This document shows, in pieces, positions 24,180 through 37,600 of a stretch of DNA of 64,000 nt. Position numbers and translations under genes: made by a program. Positions within the stretch are counted from its first letter, which is position 1. Each line of letters begins with the position of its first letter. The notes beneath the pieces were generated by a model, which was not told the DNA's origin, searched no databases, and worked only from the letters and a program-made list of their open reading frames with translations. This DNA comes from Gigantopelta aegis (taxonomy: Eukaryota; Mollusca; Gastropoda; Neomphalida; Peltospiridae): assembly GCF_016097555.1 (NCBI RefSeq), contig NC_054702.1, positions 111,920,171 to 111,984,170 on the forward strand. The letters are read 5' to 3'.

Positions 24180-25476
24180 GTTTTAAACCCATACCATGTC
24201 AAATAACATTTTATTGGGGTAAAAGTGCAGTGTAAATTAAAACAAAAATTTCTTTACAAATTACCATCAAACTGCATAGGTTAACTCTTTTTTTTTGTGA
24301 TACAAATTTTAAGGCAATTGTTGGAACATCCAAGGTAATCTGAATGACACAGCCGTAATACATGATCAGGGCCATATCTGCACAAAGCAGAGTCAAATGA
24401 GCATTTGGCAAAACAGTGGATGAGTCCATGGATCTCTATCTAGGATTCTAACAGCCACTCCCAAGGAAATAATTTGCTGGGAATTTCACCCCTCTTGCAT
24501 CATCACAAAGTTTATTCCATCCCTCTTGTATTGCCACAAAAAGGACTGCCACTCCCAGACTAGTTCACCAACTTTTGCACAGTTCTACATTTAGCCTGTT
24601 TCTTCTGCATTATCTTGTACTCTGTATTGAAAATGAGATTTAATATATGTTTAATTTAATGGTACTATGTAAAGAAACATGTTTATTTATACTGGATTTC
24701 TTTCTTCTTTTTTTAAGTCAGTATGAGTTTAAAACTTAATAACAAATTTTTATTTTATTCATTATAAAGTTAAACATCAATTCATCGTTTTTCTTTAACA
24801 CAAGCGGTTATTATTCAACAAAAAACCACTCTAGTTTTAATTTGAGCTTTGCAGTTTAAATTCCAATGCGATAATTGAAGGGCTAGCTGAATTTGAGATG
24901 GGCCAGTAAGATTTTCCTTCAACAGGCCCTGCTGGTGACCGTGGTTTTCAAATTAATTTTTAACCTTGCAAGAGGCTTGTACTTGTTATTTTTTATAGTT
25001 ATAAAATTAATTAAAACAACTTTTTTGTATTCTTGCATTTGTTTTATTAATATTTTATCAGAAACAGCAAACAAAGTTATGATTATAGTCCGTATCATTC
25101 TATAAAAATTATTTGTTTTTGAAAATAATTTTAATTTGGTTTCACGTAAGAAGAAAAGTAAAAGTATTTTGGAAACAACACCAAAAAAAACCCAAATATT
25201 TTTTTGTGCAATTTATAAATCAGTCGGCTTAGAAATAAATAACTTGTAGTAAATTTCATAGTATGAAAAAAGGTGTTACCTGTTGGATGGACTATAAGTA
25301 TGAGTTTAAAACTCCTGCCAAAAATGTGCCATTATATATCTAAATACATCTGAAAATATAGGTATAATACTATAAATGTGGTCAAGTATATATTTTGCAT
25401 TTGTCAGATCACTGTTAATTTTGAAAAAGCAAATTGTAACATTGTTTTTATGTGTATATATTTTTATTCCTTTAAG
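24180..25476. other. Region immediately upstream of the first INCENP coding exon
   Basis: AT-rich, ending in the acceptor tttattcctttaag. It is probably the intron between a non-coding exon 1 and the start-codon exon. Confidence 0.4.
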
Positions 25477-25640
25477 GTTGACTGCATGTGACACAAAATG
25501 ACAGCCAAGATTACCCATCATGCAGGGCTTCCTTATGTGCAGATTATAGAAGAGGAGTTACAGTTGTCTCTATCTACCATTGAGGATTGCTTTGAGTGGC
25601 TAAATCAGTCACTGGAGGCTTGCAGAAAATCTTTTGCAAG
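25477..25640 (+). CDS. INCENP: INCENP start-codon exon (survivin/borealin-binding helix)
   Basis: The acceptor tttaag at 25471-25476 opens the exon; 21 bp of 5' UTR with an in-frame TGA precede the ATG at 25498. Residues 16-47 form an amphipathic acidic helix (IIEEELQLSLSTIEDCFEWL and following), the place of the INCENP helix that bundles with survivin and borealin. Donor AAG/gtatat; phase 2. Confidence 0.85.
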
Positions 25641-28600
25641 GTATATAGTTATCACAGCCCTCAAAATTCAGATCATTTTGATACAGCAATTAAGTTCAAA
25701 TAATAACAAAATAAATACCTTGTTATCACAGCTGTTGCAGATTGATTTTTCTATTGAATATTGTTGTGAATTTTGAGGGCTGTATAAATTTATGTTAACA
25801 TTTGGTAAACTCACCACAGAGATTTGAGAAAAGTGACTTGGAGTTACCTAGAGTTTATTGTACTTACGTTTACCTATTTGTATTGTGTGTATAAATTAAT
25901 AATATAATTATCTAATGTCTTGCAGACCTGATATTGAATTACTTCCACAAACACCTCATGCAAAGAGATGTAGACGAAAAAGGGTTTTGACTAACAGAGA
26001 CAGTGAAAAACTTGGGACAGGATCAAGGTATTTTGACTTGGTTCTATGTGTATTTAACTGCAACCATTATAAACATTACATATATTAATATAGCAAAGTC
26101 TTTTCCCAAATTATTACAAAAGAAAATTAGATACTGTGATTTACAGGTTATCATAGAAAACAGACAATTCTCTTTTTCTTTCTTTTTTTGAAATAAATCT
26201 ATAGATCCAATACATGAATGTAATATCAATTAGTAAATCATAGATGGACATGAAATTTAGTGAACTACAACATTTCGCACCTTTTTTTTTTCAAATTCCG
26301 TTTACATTTCACACCCAACCCCACTTTATTCAGATTCCTGTATCGTCCATAGAGTATTTTCATATTTTGTTGGTGTCGTACTGTCGAACTATATCGTTTC
26401 ATTCTTCGGTTGGTAGAGGGCATGTTGTATCCTGGTACTTGGGGCAGACAAAAGGTCGAATGATTTTATACAGGTGGTGTTGTTTCTGTTGAGACAAGTG
26501 TTTTCGCTGCTCCATTTAAGCGGGGCATACGGCCCGCTATTGCATTTTACCGCCCTGTTTTCGTGTTGTGCAGTCCCATTTTCGTGTTGTGCCGTCCCCT
26601 TTATTTTTTCTCCACCCTCTTTATTTTCCCACATCCTAATATATTTTACAGCACCCAGCTCTGCCATTTCAAATGGCACACTTTTTTCACACACTGAAGA
26701 AAAAAAATTGATCAATCTGCACACTGGGCATCAAAGAAAACAAGCTGCGGTGTGTACGAAAGTGCAACTCAGCAAAAACTTCAGTAGCTAACGATATTTA
26801 CCGTAACATAATTTAAATCTATTTTAACAGTGTCTGTGGTGTCCCATACCAGTATTCATTTATATATTTGATACAAACAATTAAAGTTATATTTTATTTG
26901 AGCAATAAAACCACTTTATTTTTATCGTTTTGGCAATCTCCGACTGAGAACAGCATATCAACTTTTACTTCCACGTCAAACTTTGAGCCACTTTTACTCA
27001 GTTTCTGATGTCATGCTAAGTTGAAGATTTTCGCGTGTGACAGCTCATATATACATACATATATGCATGCATGCACAAATATATACACATATATATATAC
27101 ACAGAACTTCATTACTAGGTCACTGTAACCTACTTTTCACGGTCTACTGCACATAAACAGTAAATACTTGTCCGGACCATATCTTGCATACAGATGCATA
27201 CAGGACCATGAAACCTCACATGTAGGAACAACTTGGGATGGTGGTGTGTCACATACAATTACTAGGTCTCTGTGATACAAATAAATCAAATCATTTATCT
27301 ATATTCTGAACATCATATGGTTTTCCATCAAACTCCTCACGGGCGTAGCATGTATGTCACCGGTACTCTTGTTACAAAAAGAAATATTACAAATATTACA
27401 ATTAATGTTTGAAAGGCTAATTTCTATTATATTTTCTTACTCTAAATTGAAATACTATTTCAGTACTGTTGAAAGTGAAAAAGACAGCAGCACTCCTTGT
27501 AAGACAACTCGACAAACAAGGACACGGCATGTGAAACAGACGAGTCCTGCTGCAACACGCGTAACGAGGAGCACCAGGTCACGATTAAACTTCACTAATT
27601 CGAGCTGTCCTTCCTCGTCCCAATCGAGCAGCCCAGATGGTGATGTCAAGACATCCGCTACCAAGCCCGTGTACCATGTTGTGTTTAGTCCTCCCCCAGC
27701 TTCTCCGGGCAGCATTGTTCGGCAGAGAACGTCTGCATACGAAGCTATGTTGGAGAAGAAGCACAGTCCAAGCCCATTAAAACAAGCAAGAAAAGTTGCA
27801 ACAAATGATACACCAGAACACCATTCCATGCCAAATACACCAGAAACTTTGAAACCCCTCAAGGTGATAGGTAAAGTGACGTCGCCGAGTCTACGGAATA
27901 GTGCAAGCAAGGTCGCTTCCCAAAGTCTGAGGGAAACATTTGAAATTACTTCTAATGAAAATACACCTAGGAATTCAACGCCTGATGATCATTTCAATAA
28001 CTCACGGGTGCTTAAGAGTGTGGAAAATAAAAGACGTTCTTCTAGAAAATCTCTGAAAGCTATGACGAAGCAGCTAAGAAAATTGTCTGGAAGACCCAGT
28101 AAAAGGTTAAGTCGAAACCCGCTCATGGAGTCATTCATAGACCAGGTAAACCATGGTTTGTAACATTAATCAGAAAGAATACTGTTAATTAGCAGACCTG
28201 TCAAAACAACTGTGGCACAGTAACCTTTGTGTAGTTATTCGGTATCTCTGACCTGTATTTGAATCCTAAAGTTTTTGTACATAAGTATTAACATAGATCC
28301 GACTTTGTTAAAATAGCAACAGATTCATAATTGGAAGAAAAAAATGTGACGTTAAAAGCTAAGTGAAATTTTATCTACAGTAATTTTGTTCACAGCAATG
28401 GATAGAAATCAGAAAATCTACCAGCAAGACAGTGGCAAATATCCATATGGTAATAAGTGTAAAATATTAAAATTACAATCCCCATACTTTTTAGACAATT
28501 CCATATTCAGTAGATTTATTGTTTTTATTGGGCCACTTGGCTTTTGGCATCAGATTGTTTTTCCGGACTTCTTTTTTTAGAAGGCCTTGAGATATTGAAC

Positions 28601-31600
28601 TGAAATTTTGTATATAGTTTTATCATATCCCAGGGCTAGCTATGGGTCAACAGAAAATTTCACCAAATTATCTATAAAACTTCAAAAACTGCAGAAACCT
28701 AGTTTAGAGGCACTGATTTTCTGTTTCAGATTTTTCTCTTTTCCGTTTCATAATGTTACAAATTCTGTTTTTTCCCGTTTCAGTATTAAACAAATTCTGT
28801 TTTTGTTTCACTCAAACACACACCGCAGTTAATTGCTGGTATAAAATAAATAAATATGCAATGAGGCAAAACATGTCAGTAGTTTGTATTTATTTTCGGT
28901 TTTGTTTACGATATATCGGGAAAATAATTACAAACGATCACACTATAAACCACTTCCCTTGTATAATTTATTTTGAACAAAGCCTGGCATACAATATGCA
29001 ATTACTACATTCCTTTGTGAGATCGGAAATATGGCAATGCCGCAAATGTTAAAAATTAATAAGCAAACATAACATAATATATCTTTCACTTGAGTAAATA
29101 TCAGACAATTTTAGCTCACAATGTTCGGTTTTTCCCGTTAAATCGCCGGGAATAAGCGAAGAAAACACGACTGGTAAAACGTCTAGATACTCTACGTTAA
29201 ACATTTGGCGTAACATACAAAGGTACTAGTGTCGTAGCGTAGCACAGGCAGATGTCGGTGTCCATAGTTTCTAGTTCGAAAAATAAATGTTAATTAATCA
29301 AATGCGCTATTTAAAGTTAACTAATGTTTTGGGAAAAAATCGGAAATTCCGTTTCAGATAGGTATTTCCGCGATTCCGCAATCGCAGAAAATCAGTGCCT
29401 CTACAAGTTAAATTTTCTGACAAAATATCAATTATTTCATGAAATTATTTCGCCAAATGAAAATAAAGTTTGCCAGTTTTTAAAATTCGCAATTGGCGAA
29501 TTTGGCGAGTGCCAGAGCTAGCCCTGTATCCTGTTACAGATGAAGTTTATTTTCATGGCAATTTACCCATTTCTGACAGAGTTATGGCCCTTGAACTTAG
29601 CAGATATGAAATGTTTTTTTGCAGATTTCTGTTTTGCAATACCTGAAAATATTGAGGTGAAATTTTTTATATAGCTTTATCATATACTTTCATTGATCAA
29701 GTTTAACTTGCATGGTGATTTACCCACTTTTCACAGATGTTTGGCCCTTGAATTTAGGAGATAAGAAAAATTGTTGGATCAGGTAGGGGACGTGGTTTGC
29801 TTTAGCAATACTCTCAAAATGCTTGTTTTATTAGAAAATAACTGGGGTTTTGCAAGTTTTTAAGTTTAAAGTGATGATTTGGCTCAATTTTCTGATCACC
29901 CAGAGCCATCCCTGGTAATGGGTGTGAAATATCAAAGTTACATTCCCCTTAGTTTTAAACTAATTCTATATTAAGTAAGGTTTTAATATTGTATTTCGGG
30001 TCCACCCTGATATATGCATATATATATTAAAACATTTTATTTTTTTATGAATATTTTACAGGTAGAACCTATGCAGTGTGAAGAGGCTACCAAAAGACCA
30101 CGTACTAGATTACGCCTGAAAAAGACAACTCTGAATAATGTACATATTTAATAATTTCAACTAAATATATTTGATTAAATAAACAAATCAGGGATGGCAA
30201 TCTTTTGTAGAATCCCACAGATTTAGTCATTCTTAGGGTTGATGTCATAAGTCTAAATGGGATAACAAATTTGTTTAAGTGGTGTGGTGTATATCTTTAA
30301 TTCTAACAGTCATCAGCACAATCCTAACCATTGCTGTAGCATTTATTTCTGTGTTATTTATTTATTGTTTACCATTGATGGGTTTCTTAAAAGTACTAAA
30401 TATTAGTATTAATATTTGAAGATAACACAACTGAAACTGAAACTTCCATAGCCTGGTTTTTGTGCCCAGTGTGAAACCTCTAGATGTCACTTTTAGACTA
30501 ATACCAGCAAGAACCGTCTAAGAGAATGCCATGCACAAAAATATGTAGGTTCTTTCTGGTTACCAAACTTAAAAGAATTTGAAGTGTTAGCTGTCAACAA
30601 AATGAAACTCTTATGCCATAGTTTGTAATTTACATTGTTTCAGAGAACAGTAGAGAAAGCACTTTGCAAATTGTTTATTCATGGCTAAATCCAATCTAAA
30701 TGTTTAAAGTTCTCCAGAATACATCATTAATCTTTGATGAGGTTCCCATTTCATGTGTGGTATCTTAATTGCATTTTCTTCACATTCAGCTTGAACACCA
30801 GTGTTTTTGGTGTTTATTTACATTTTGATGCAGGATGATGTAATATGTTACATTTTAATAGTTTTCCGTCTATCTCTGAGTGCTATCCATCTGATATCAT
30901 CTTATTTAGGGTAATCATATTAGGGTTTTTTAATTATTATTAGTAGTAGTTTTTAAATGCTTAAACATTTTTCAGAAGACTGTTTCAGACGTTTCTGGTA
31001 GAGAAGAAAGTGTCCCAACCAGTTCTGAATCCAACACAGAACGAGATCATGGTGTTCATTTAAGTGCTGATGATAAAGAAAATAAGGAAACTAATTTCAA
31101 GGTTCATGTGCAATCCTCCACTGAACAGCGAAAAACATCCATGCGACCTGAAGTATCAGATATGTCTGATAGTGAACATGAAACGTTTAGAGTGCCCAGA
31201 ACAAAAACAAGGGTTAAGAAGGTGAAACGACTTAAAGTTCAAGGTTCTGAGAGTGATTTGCCCAGAACGTCTTGTAGTGACTCAGACACTAGTACTGAAA
31301 GACCGGTGAGACAGAGCACACGTACAAAGACGAGAAAGAATAAGGCCATTGAAAGTGAAACTGAGAAACATTCTGGATCTGTGAGTTCTGAAGACGCCGT
31401 CAGTGTCTTCCAGAACTGTGGTTCTATACCTACCGAATTTCAGATGCCCGACAACAACAGAGAAAAGTCGGCACAAAGAGATAGTGTGGACTCTGGGATT
31501 GTCAGTACTCACTGTAGTGCCAGCAATCTGGACCTTTCATCTAAAGGCATTGGTGCAGTTAATGTTGACAATACAATTGAAGAAGAGAATGTGTCTACAT

Positions 31601-34600
31601 CGGCAACAAGTTCTGGGAGGAGGGCAAGCAACAAGTCTGACAACAGGAACATTAATTCAGAGCCAGAGAATGAAATACGTACAAGGTTTGTACATAAACA
31701 AATATTTGTATTAAAGGGATGTCCTGAGTTTTCCACTGTTACGTTTCTGAATAACAGTCCAACAATCCTTTTTTAACAACTAAAATGACATTAAACACAT
31801 TTTCTTGTATAAATGATCAGTGCCTATACATGTACATGCAGTGTGTTTCTGACCATAATAATGTCTGTAGTAGCTGTCTTCATTTTATTATGTATCAAAT
31901 ATTATTTCGTATGTACAAAATTCTTTTGGGGTTAAATTTGGTTTGTTAAGTCACAGATATGCTAAACAAGAAAATTCATTTATAATATAAATTTAATAGT
32001 TGAAAGAGCATTGTTAGTGGAGAACATGTTACAATGGCAGCAAACTCGGGACAGTCTCTTTAATTATGAACTTATACATTGTTTTGATTTGCATGAGAAA
32101 TGAAAGCTTACAAAAGATAAATAATGTATGCACAAGTGGGCATACCAATTGATGTCATTAATGGTACAATAATTTAAAAAAACAAAAAAACAAGCAGTCC
32201 CTTTTCGCTTACAAGTTTTAGAAGTCTGGACTCAAGGCTAACAAAATGTTGAAACTTTAATGTCGTGTGGATGTCACTAAAGATTTGGGTCTACTTCTAT
32301 AAGCACATTTCAAGGTCTAATATTCTAAAAATGGAAAAACTATGATTTATAATCTTTCTCTTATTTTATGACCAGTCTTCTCACTATTTCTGTACACTAA
32401 AAAACCCTAAAATATAGGTTATCTCCTTTCTTCTGTCTGTCTGTCCGTCCATCTGTCCCACATAGTTTTCTGGATTTTTTTTACACAATGTCTTGAAATA
32501 TTAAGCTGAAATTTTGTGTATAGCTTTATTATGTACTGTTATGGATGAAGTTCGACTTTCACAGCGATTTACCCATATTTGACAGAATTATGGTACTTAG
32601 GATATATGGAAATTTGTTTTCCGGACCTTTGAGATGACATTTTATATATTGCTTTATCTTGTACTGTTACAGATCAAGTTTAACTTTCTTGATGATTGAC
32701 AGTTATGGATAGCCCTTGAATTTAGGAGATATGAAAATTTGTTAGGTCTGGTAGGGGACATATTGCTTTAGCAGTACTCAGAATGCTTGTTTCAAACTGG
32801 ATCATCAATTTTTATGAGGGGGGGTTTTGTGAGGTTTTTCAGAACAAAAACTAGGAAACGACAAGCAGAAGAAGAGATGAAAAATGCAACTCCCAAACGG
32901 TCATGTACAGGATCTATGACCAGCTTTGCTAAAAATGTGAGTATAACCTGGTTTATTCAGTTAAAATCCAACCACCACTTCTACAGTTAAAACCTATATG
33001 TGCCAGCTATAGAGATCTGTTCTACTTTCATAATTTTGTTATTAATGCTACAGTGTATATGATACATAACCTATGTACTATGTATGTTTGGCTTGTATGG
33101 AAAGAAGAAATAATGTTTCAAAAACATTGTTGATTTTTATCAAGCTTAAATGGAGAACATTTCATGTCAATTTTAAGGGGACTTGTTTATTTTAATGTCT
33201 GATACAAATTTTATTATTTTGAATGATTAATAGCATACCAATATAGCTACTTCTGGTGAATATGTTCATGCATGTTATCTACTTGTATTTGTATTTTAGG
33301 AACAGAATGATCACAAACAAAGTTTAGAGCACAAGTCGTCAGAATCAGCTGGGTGAGTTGTAACATATAGTTAACAATTTTTATATTCCCTGTTTTGTAG
33401 GGAAATGACAAATAAAGAAGTTTTTAGGGTTTTTTTAAAGTATGTGGTTTGAGTAGTGCATGTAAATTGGTATATCTAAATTTATTTTTTGATTGATGCT
33501 GTTTATGACTGAATAGTTATTTTTGTTGCAGCGACAGTGGAAACAGTGATGGTGATTCTATGAATAACACACCTTCCCCAGAGTGTCCAAGAGACAAGGT
33601 ATGTCTTTAAATATACTTGTTGTTTAACCGACACAGATAACTCCAGCATCTGTAATCCAGTGGTTTTTAGTATGTAGACCATCAGTCTGTTCGACTTATG
33701 TCTTTTTATTTTCAATAAATGTTATTTCAATTTTATAAAAATTATTGAAAATCATGCATTAAAATTACTTTTTGGCTAAAAGGAAAAAATGACATTTTTC
33801 ATGTGATTTGTTTTTCCTGCCTGTAATTGTAATGAAGTATTAAAAATGATCAAGTATGATCAAGTATGGATAATGATGTCATCCTTGTTTTCAAATATAG
33901 TTAAGAACGTTTAATGTAGGTATTTTTGTCAGATGCTTTGCATCACTTAAGTGAAACAAAAAGTAGGAAGGAAGGAAGGAAATGGTTTATTTAACGACGC
34001 ACTCAACACCTTTTATTTACGGTTATATGGCGTCGGACATATGGTTAAGGACCACACAGATACTGAGAGAGGAAACACACTGTCGCCACTTCATGGGCTA
34101 CTCTTTTCAATTAGCAGCAAGGGATCTTTTATATGCACCATCCCATAGACAGGATAGCACATACCACAGCCTTTGATGTACCAGTCGTGGTGCACTGGCT
34201 GGAGCGAGAAATAGCCCAATGGGCCCACCGACGGGGATCGTTCCCAGACTGAACGCGCATAAAACAAGTGCTGTACCAAAAGGTAGGAATCCAAAGTATT
34301 CAGTGAAATAGATATAACATTATGGCCCATAGTTATTAATTTAAACAGAGTGTATCAAGCAGCATTATGTTCGGTCTGTCTCTAAAAAAAGAAAGAGATT
34401 GGATTTGTCACTTAGTTTAATGATGTTGCTTGGATGAAACTTTAAGAAATAAAAAGTATTCAATTATATATATATATATTTTTACATTATGATCCTAATA
34501 TTTTTCAGGTTGTTCACCCTCGTTCTTACTCATTTATGAGTAGTATGAAGTATAACACTCCAAAACCATCAAATATTTTATCTGGCATGATAACATCATT

Positions 34601-37600
34601 TATTAAGAAGACCACAAGTACTCCAACACAAGTATCGCAACAGGTAAGCCTTTGGTATAATCGATTTTAGTGCATTACCTTGTTGTCCAGTACATTAGTA
34701 TTGGGCTGTTAGACCCAGTGATTTTCCACGATCGTGGAAAACGGGCGGAATTCCCATTGTGAAACGAAATATACATTTGGAAACGGAATTACGATTTTCA
34801 GCGAAGTTTATAAAAAAAACTGTTTTCATTTTACTATTGTCACATGCTGTAAAACTGACGATTAGTCGTTATACATTACTATTGGCACACGCGTAATGTC
34901 TTTTGCCTGGAGTGAGTTCAGCAGGCGAGATATCTGGCCCGACGTCACACCAGTGGACATACTGTACACTGTATTCCCTTATTCCATATATCCCGCTAAT
35001 TTGCATACGACACTCTCCGAAAAAAAGAAGAAATTATTAACAGGAAACTGAAGACAACTTGTATCTTTAAATTTAGTTTTCGGCTAGTATTTTCACTTGA
35101 CAGCAATGGTGGCACATCGTGGTCATTCTCAGGGATCGATTGCAGATTGTGTCGGATAATTTGGTAATAAATTTGATCGTTTTACCAACAACGAAAATCA
35201 CCAAATATTGGGATATGAATTGTAGTTCATTTTTTTAATAAAAATTCTGGTCAGAAAACCACTGTTATTGGGAATAATGAACATATGGACAACAAATGCT
35301 CGTAAGTAAACAACATTTTCAATCCTCTTTTTTTTAAAATAATTTTAATCAACATTAACTACAATATAAAAATTAGAAAAATAGTACTTACTGATTCAAA
35401 CATGAACTTTATTTTTTGTATTTATAAAACATTTAAGTGAATTTATTTGAGTAAAAATTGTAAACTCAACATGGTTTTTGTCAAAAATTAATCCAGTAGT
35501 CTAAAGGTTAAGAGACTGATTTTTATGCTACACATTAAACTGAATGAAGACTTTGGGAACCAGTCAAAATAGTTTGCAAACGTTTCATGAAAAACGATTG
35601 GCTGAACGTAGCAATGTTACTTTATTTCCGCTGTGGTATGCGGATACTTCAGACTGTCAAAGCATTGTTAATGTATTGATTTCTATGAAGTTGTTTGGTT
35701 ATTCAGGTCATTACAATTATAATATGTACCAGAAGAATCATGAATAAATAAAATTTTCTCCTTTAATTTGTCACAACTTGTGTTATTTAACTTGTTAATT
35801 ACATATTATATTCTGAAACAGAAATGAAACAGAATTTACAAAAACATGAAATGAAAAATAGCTTCTTTTTTTTAACGGAAAACCACTGGGTCTAGGTTGT
35901 TTTGATTAGTTTATGTATAGTGTCTATTGGTTATTACTGTTCAGTAGGTGTTGGGCTTTTTTTATTAGTTTATGTATAGTGTCTATTGGTTATTACTGTT
36001 CAGTATGTTATGTGCTGTTTTGATTAGTTTATGTATAGTGTATTGGTTATTACTGTTCAGTATGTGATGTGCTGTTTTCATTAGTTTATGTATAGTGTCT
36101 GTTGGTTATTACTGTTCAGTATGTGATGTGCTGTTTTCATTAATTTATGTATAGTGTATTGGTTATTACTGTTCAGTATGTGATGTGCTGTTTTCATTAG
36201 TTTATGTATAGTGTATTGGTTATTACTGTTCAGTATGTGATGTGCTGTTTTCATTAGTTTATGTATAGTGTCTATTGGTTATTACTGTTCAGTAGGTGTT
36301 GGGCTTTTTTTATGTTTATGTATAGTGTCTATTGGTTATTACTGTTCAGTATGTGATGTGCTGTTTTCATTAGTTGATGTATAGTGTCTATTGGTTATTA
36401 CTGTTCAGTATGTGTTGGGCTTTTTTAAAAATTAGTTTATGTATAGTGTCTATTGGTTATTACTGTTCAGTATGTGTTGGGCTTTTTTAAAAATTAGTTT
36501 ATGTATAGTGTCTATTGGTTATTACTGTTCAGTAGGTGTTGGGCTTTTTTATTAGTTTATGTATAGTGTCTATTGGTTATTACTGTTCAGTATGTGTTGG
36601 GCTTTTTTTTATTAGTTTATGTGTAGTGTCTATTGGTTATTACTGTTCAGTATGTGATGTGCTGTTTTGATTAGTTTATGTATAGTGTCTGTTGGTTATT
36701 ACTGTTCAGTATGTGATGTGCTGTTTTGATTAGTTTATGTATAGTGTCTGTTGGTTATTACTGTTCAGTATGTGATGTGCTGTTTTGATTAGTTTATGTG
36801 TAGTGTCTATTGGTTATTACTGTTCAGTATGTGATGTGCTGTTTTGATTAGTTTATGTATAGTGTATTGGTTATTACTGTTCAGTATGTGATGTGCTGTT
36901 TTGATTAGTTTATGTATAGTGTATTGGTTATTACTGCTCAGTATGTGATGTGCTGTTTTGATTAGTTTATGTATAGTGTCTATTGGTTATTACTGTTCAG
37001 TACGTGTTGGGCTTTTTTTTATTAGTTTATGTATAGTGTCTATTGGTTATTACTGTTCAGTATGTGTTGGGCTTTTTTTTTTAATTAGTTTATGTATAAT
37101 GTCTATTGGTTATTACTGTTCAGTAGGTGTTGGGCTTTTTTTATTAGTTTATGTATAGTGTCTATTGGTTATTACTGTTCAGTATGTGATGTGCTGTTTT
37201 GATTAGTTTATGTATAGTGTCTGTTGGTTATTACTGTTCAGTATGTGATGTGCTGTTTTGATTAGTTTATGTGTAGTGTCTGTTGGTTATTACTGTTCAG
37301 TATGTGATGGGCTGTTTTGATTAGTTTATGTGTAGTGTCTATTGGTTATTACTGTTCAGTATGTGATGGGCTGTTTTGATTAGTTTATGTATAGTGTCTG
37401 TTGTCAGGGGTGCACAAATGTGAAATTGTGATAGTTGCCCGGTGGGCAACCAGTAGCTGAAGTTTGGTTGCCCAACATCATCTCTTGGTTGCCCACATAT
37501 TTCATAAAACGTTTTATGAATATAATTTTGAACTGTCTTTAAAATGAAACTGAAATTTAAAATGTTTTTATTATTATCATTAACATTATTTATCTACAGC

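Noticed and set aside
25641..25776. Extension of the first INCENP coding exon to the stop at 25776
   Set aside because: The sequence after AAG/gtatat reads as intron, and the next exon at 25926 supplies the conserved PxTP-basic segment in phase.
27455..27910. 151-codon minus-strand frame
   Set aside because: Antisense to INCENP exon 3, whose plus-strand frame has splice sites and fits the gene.
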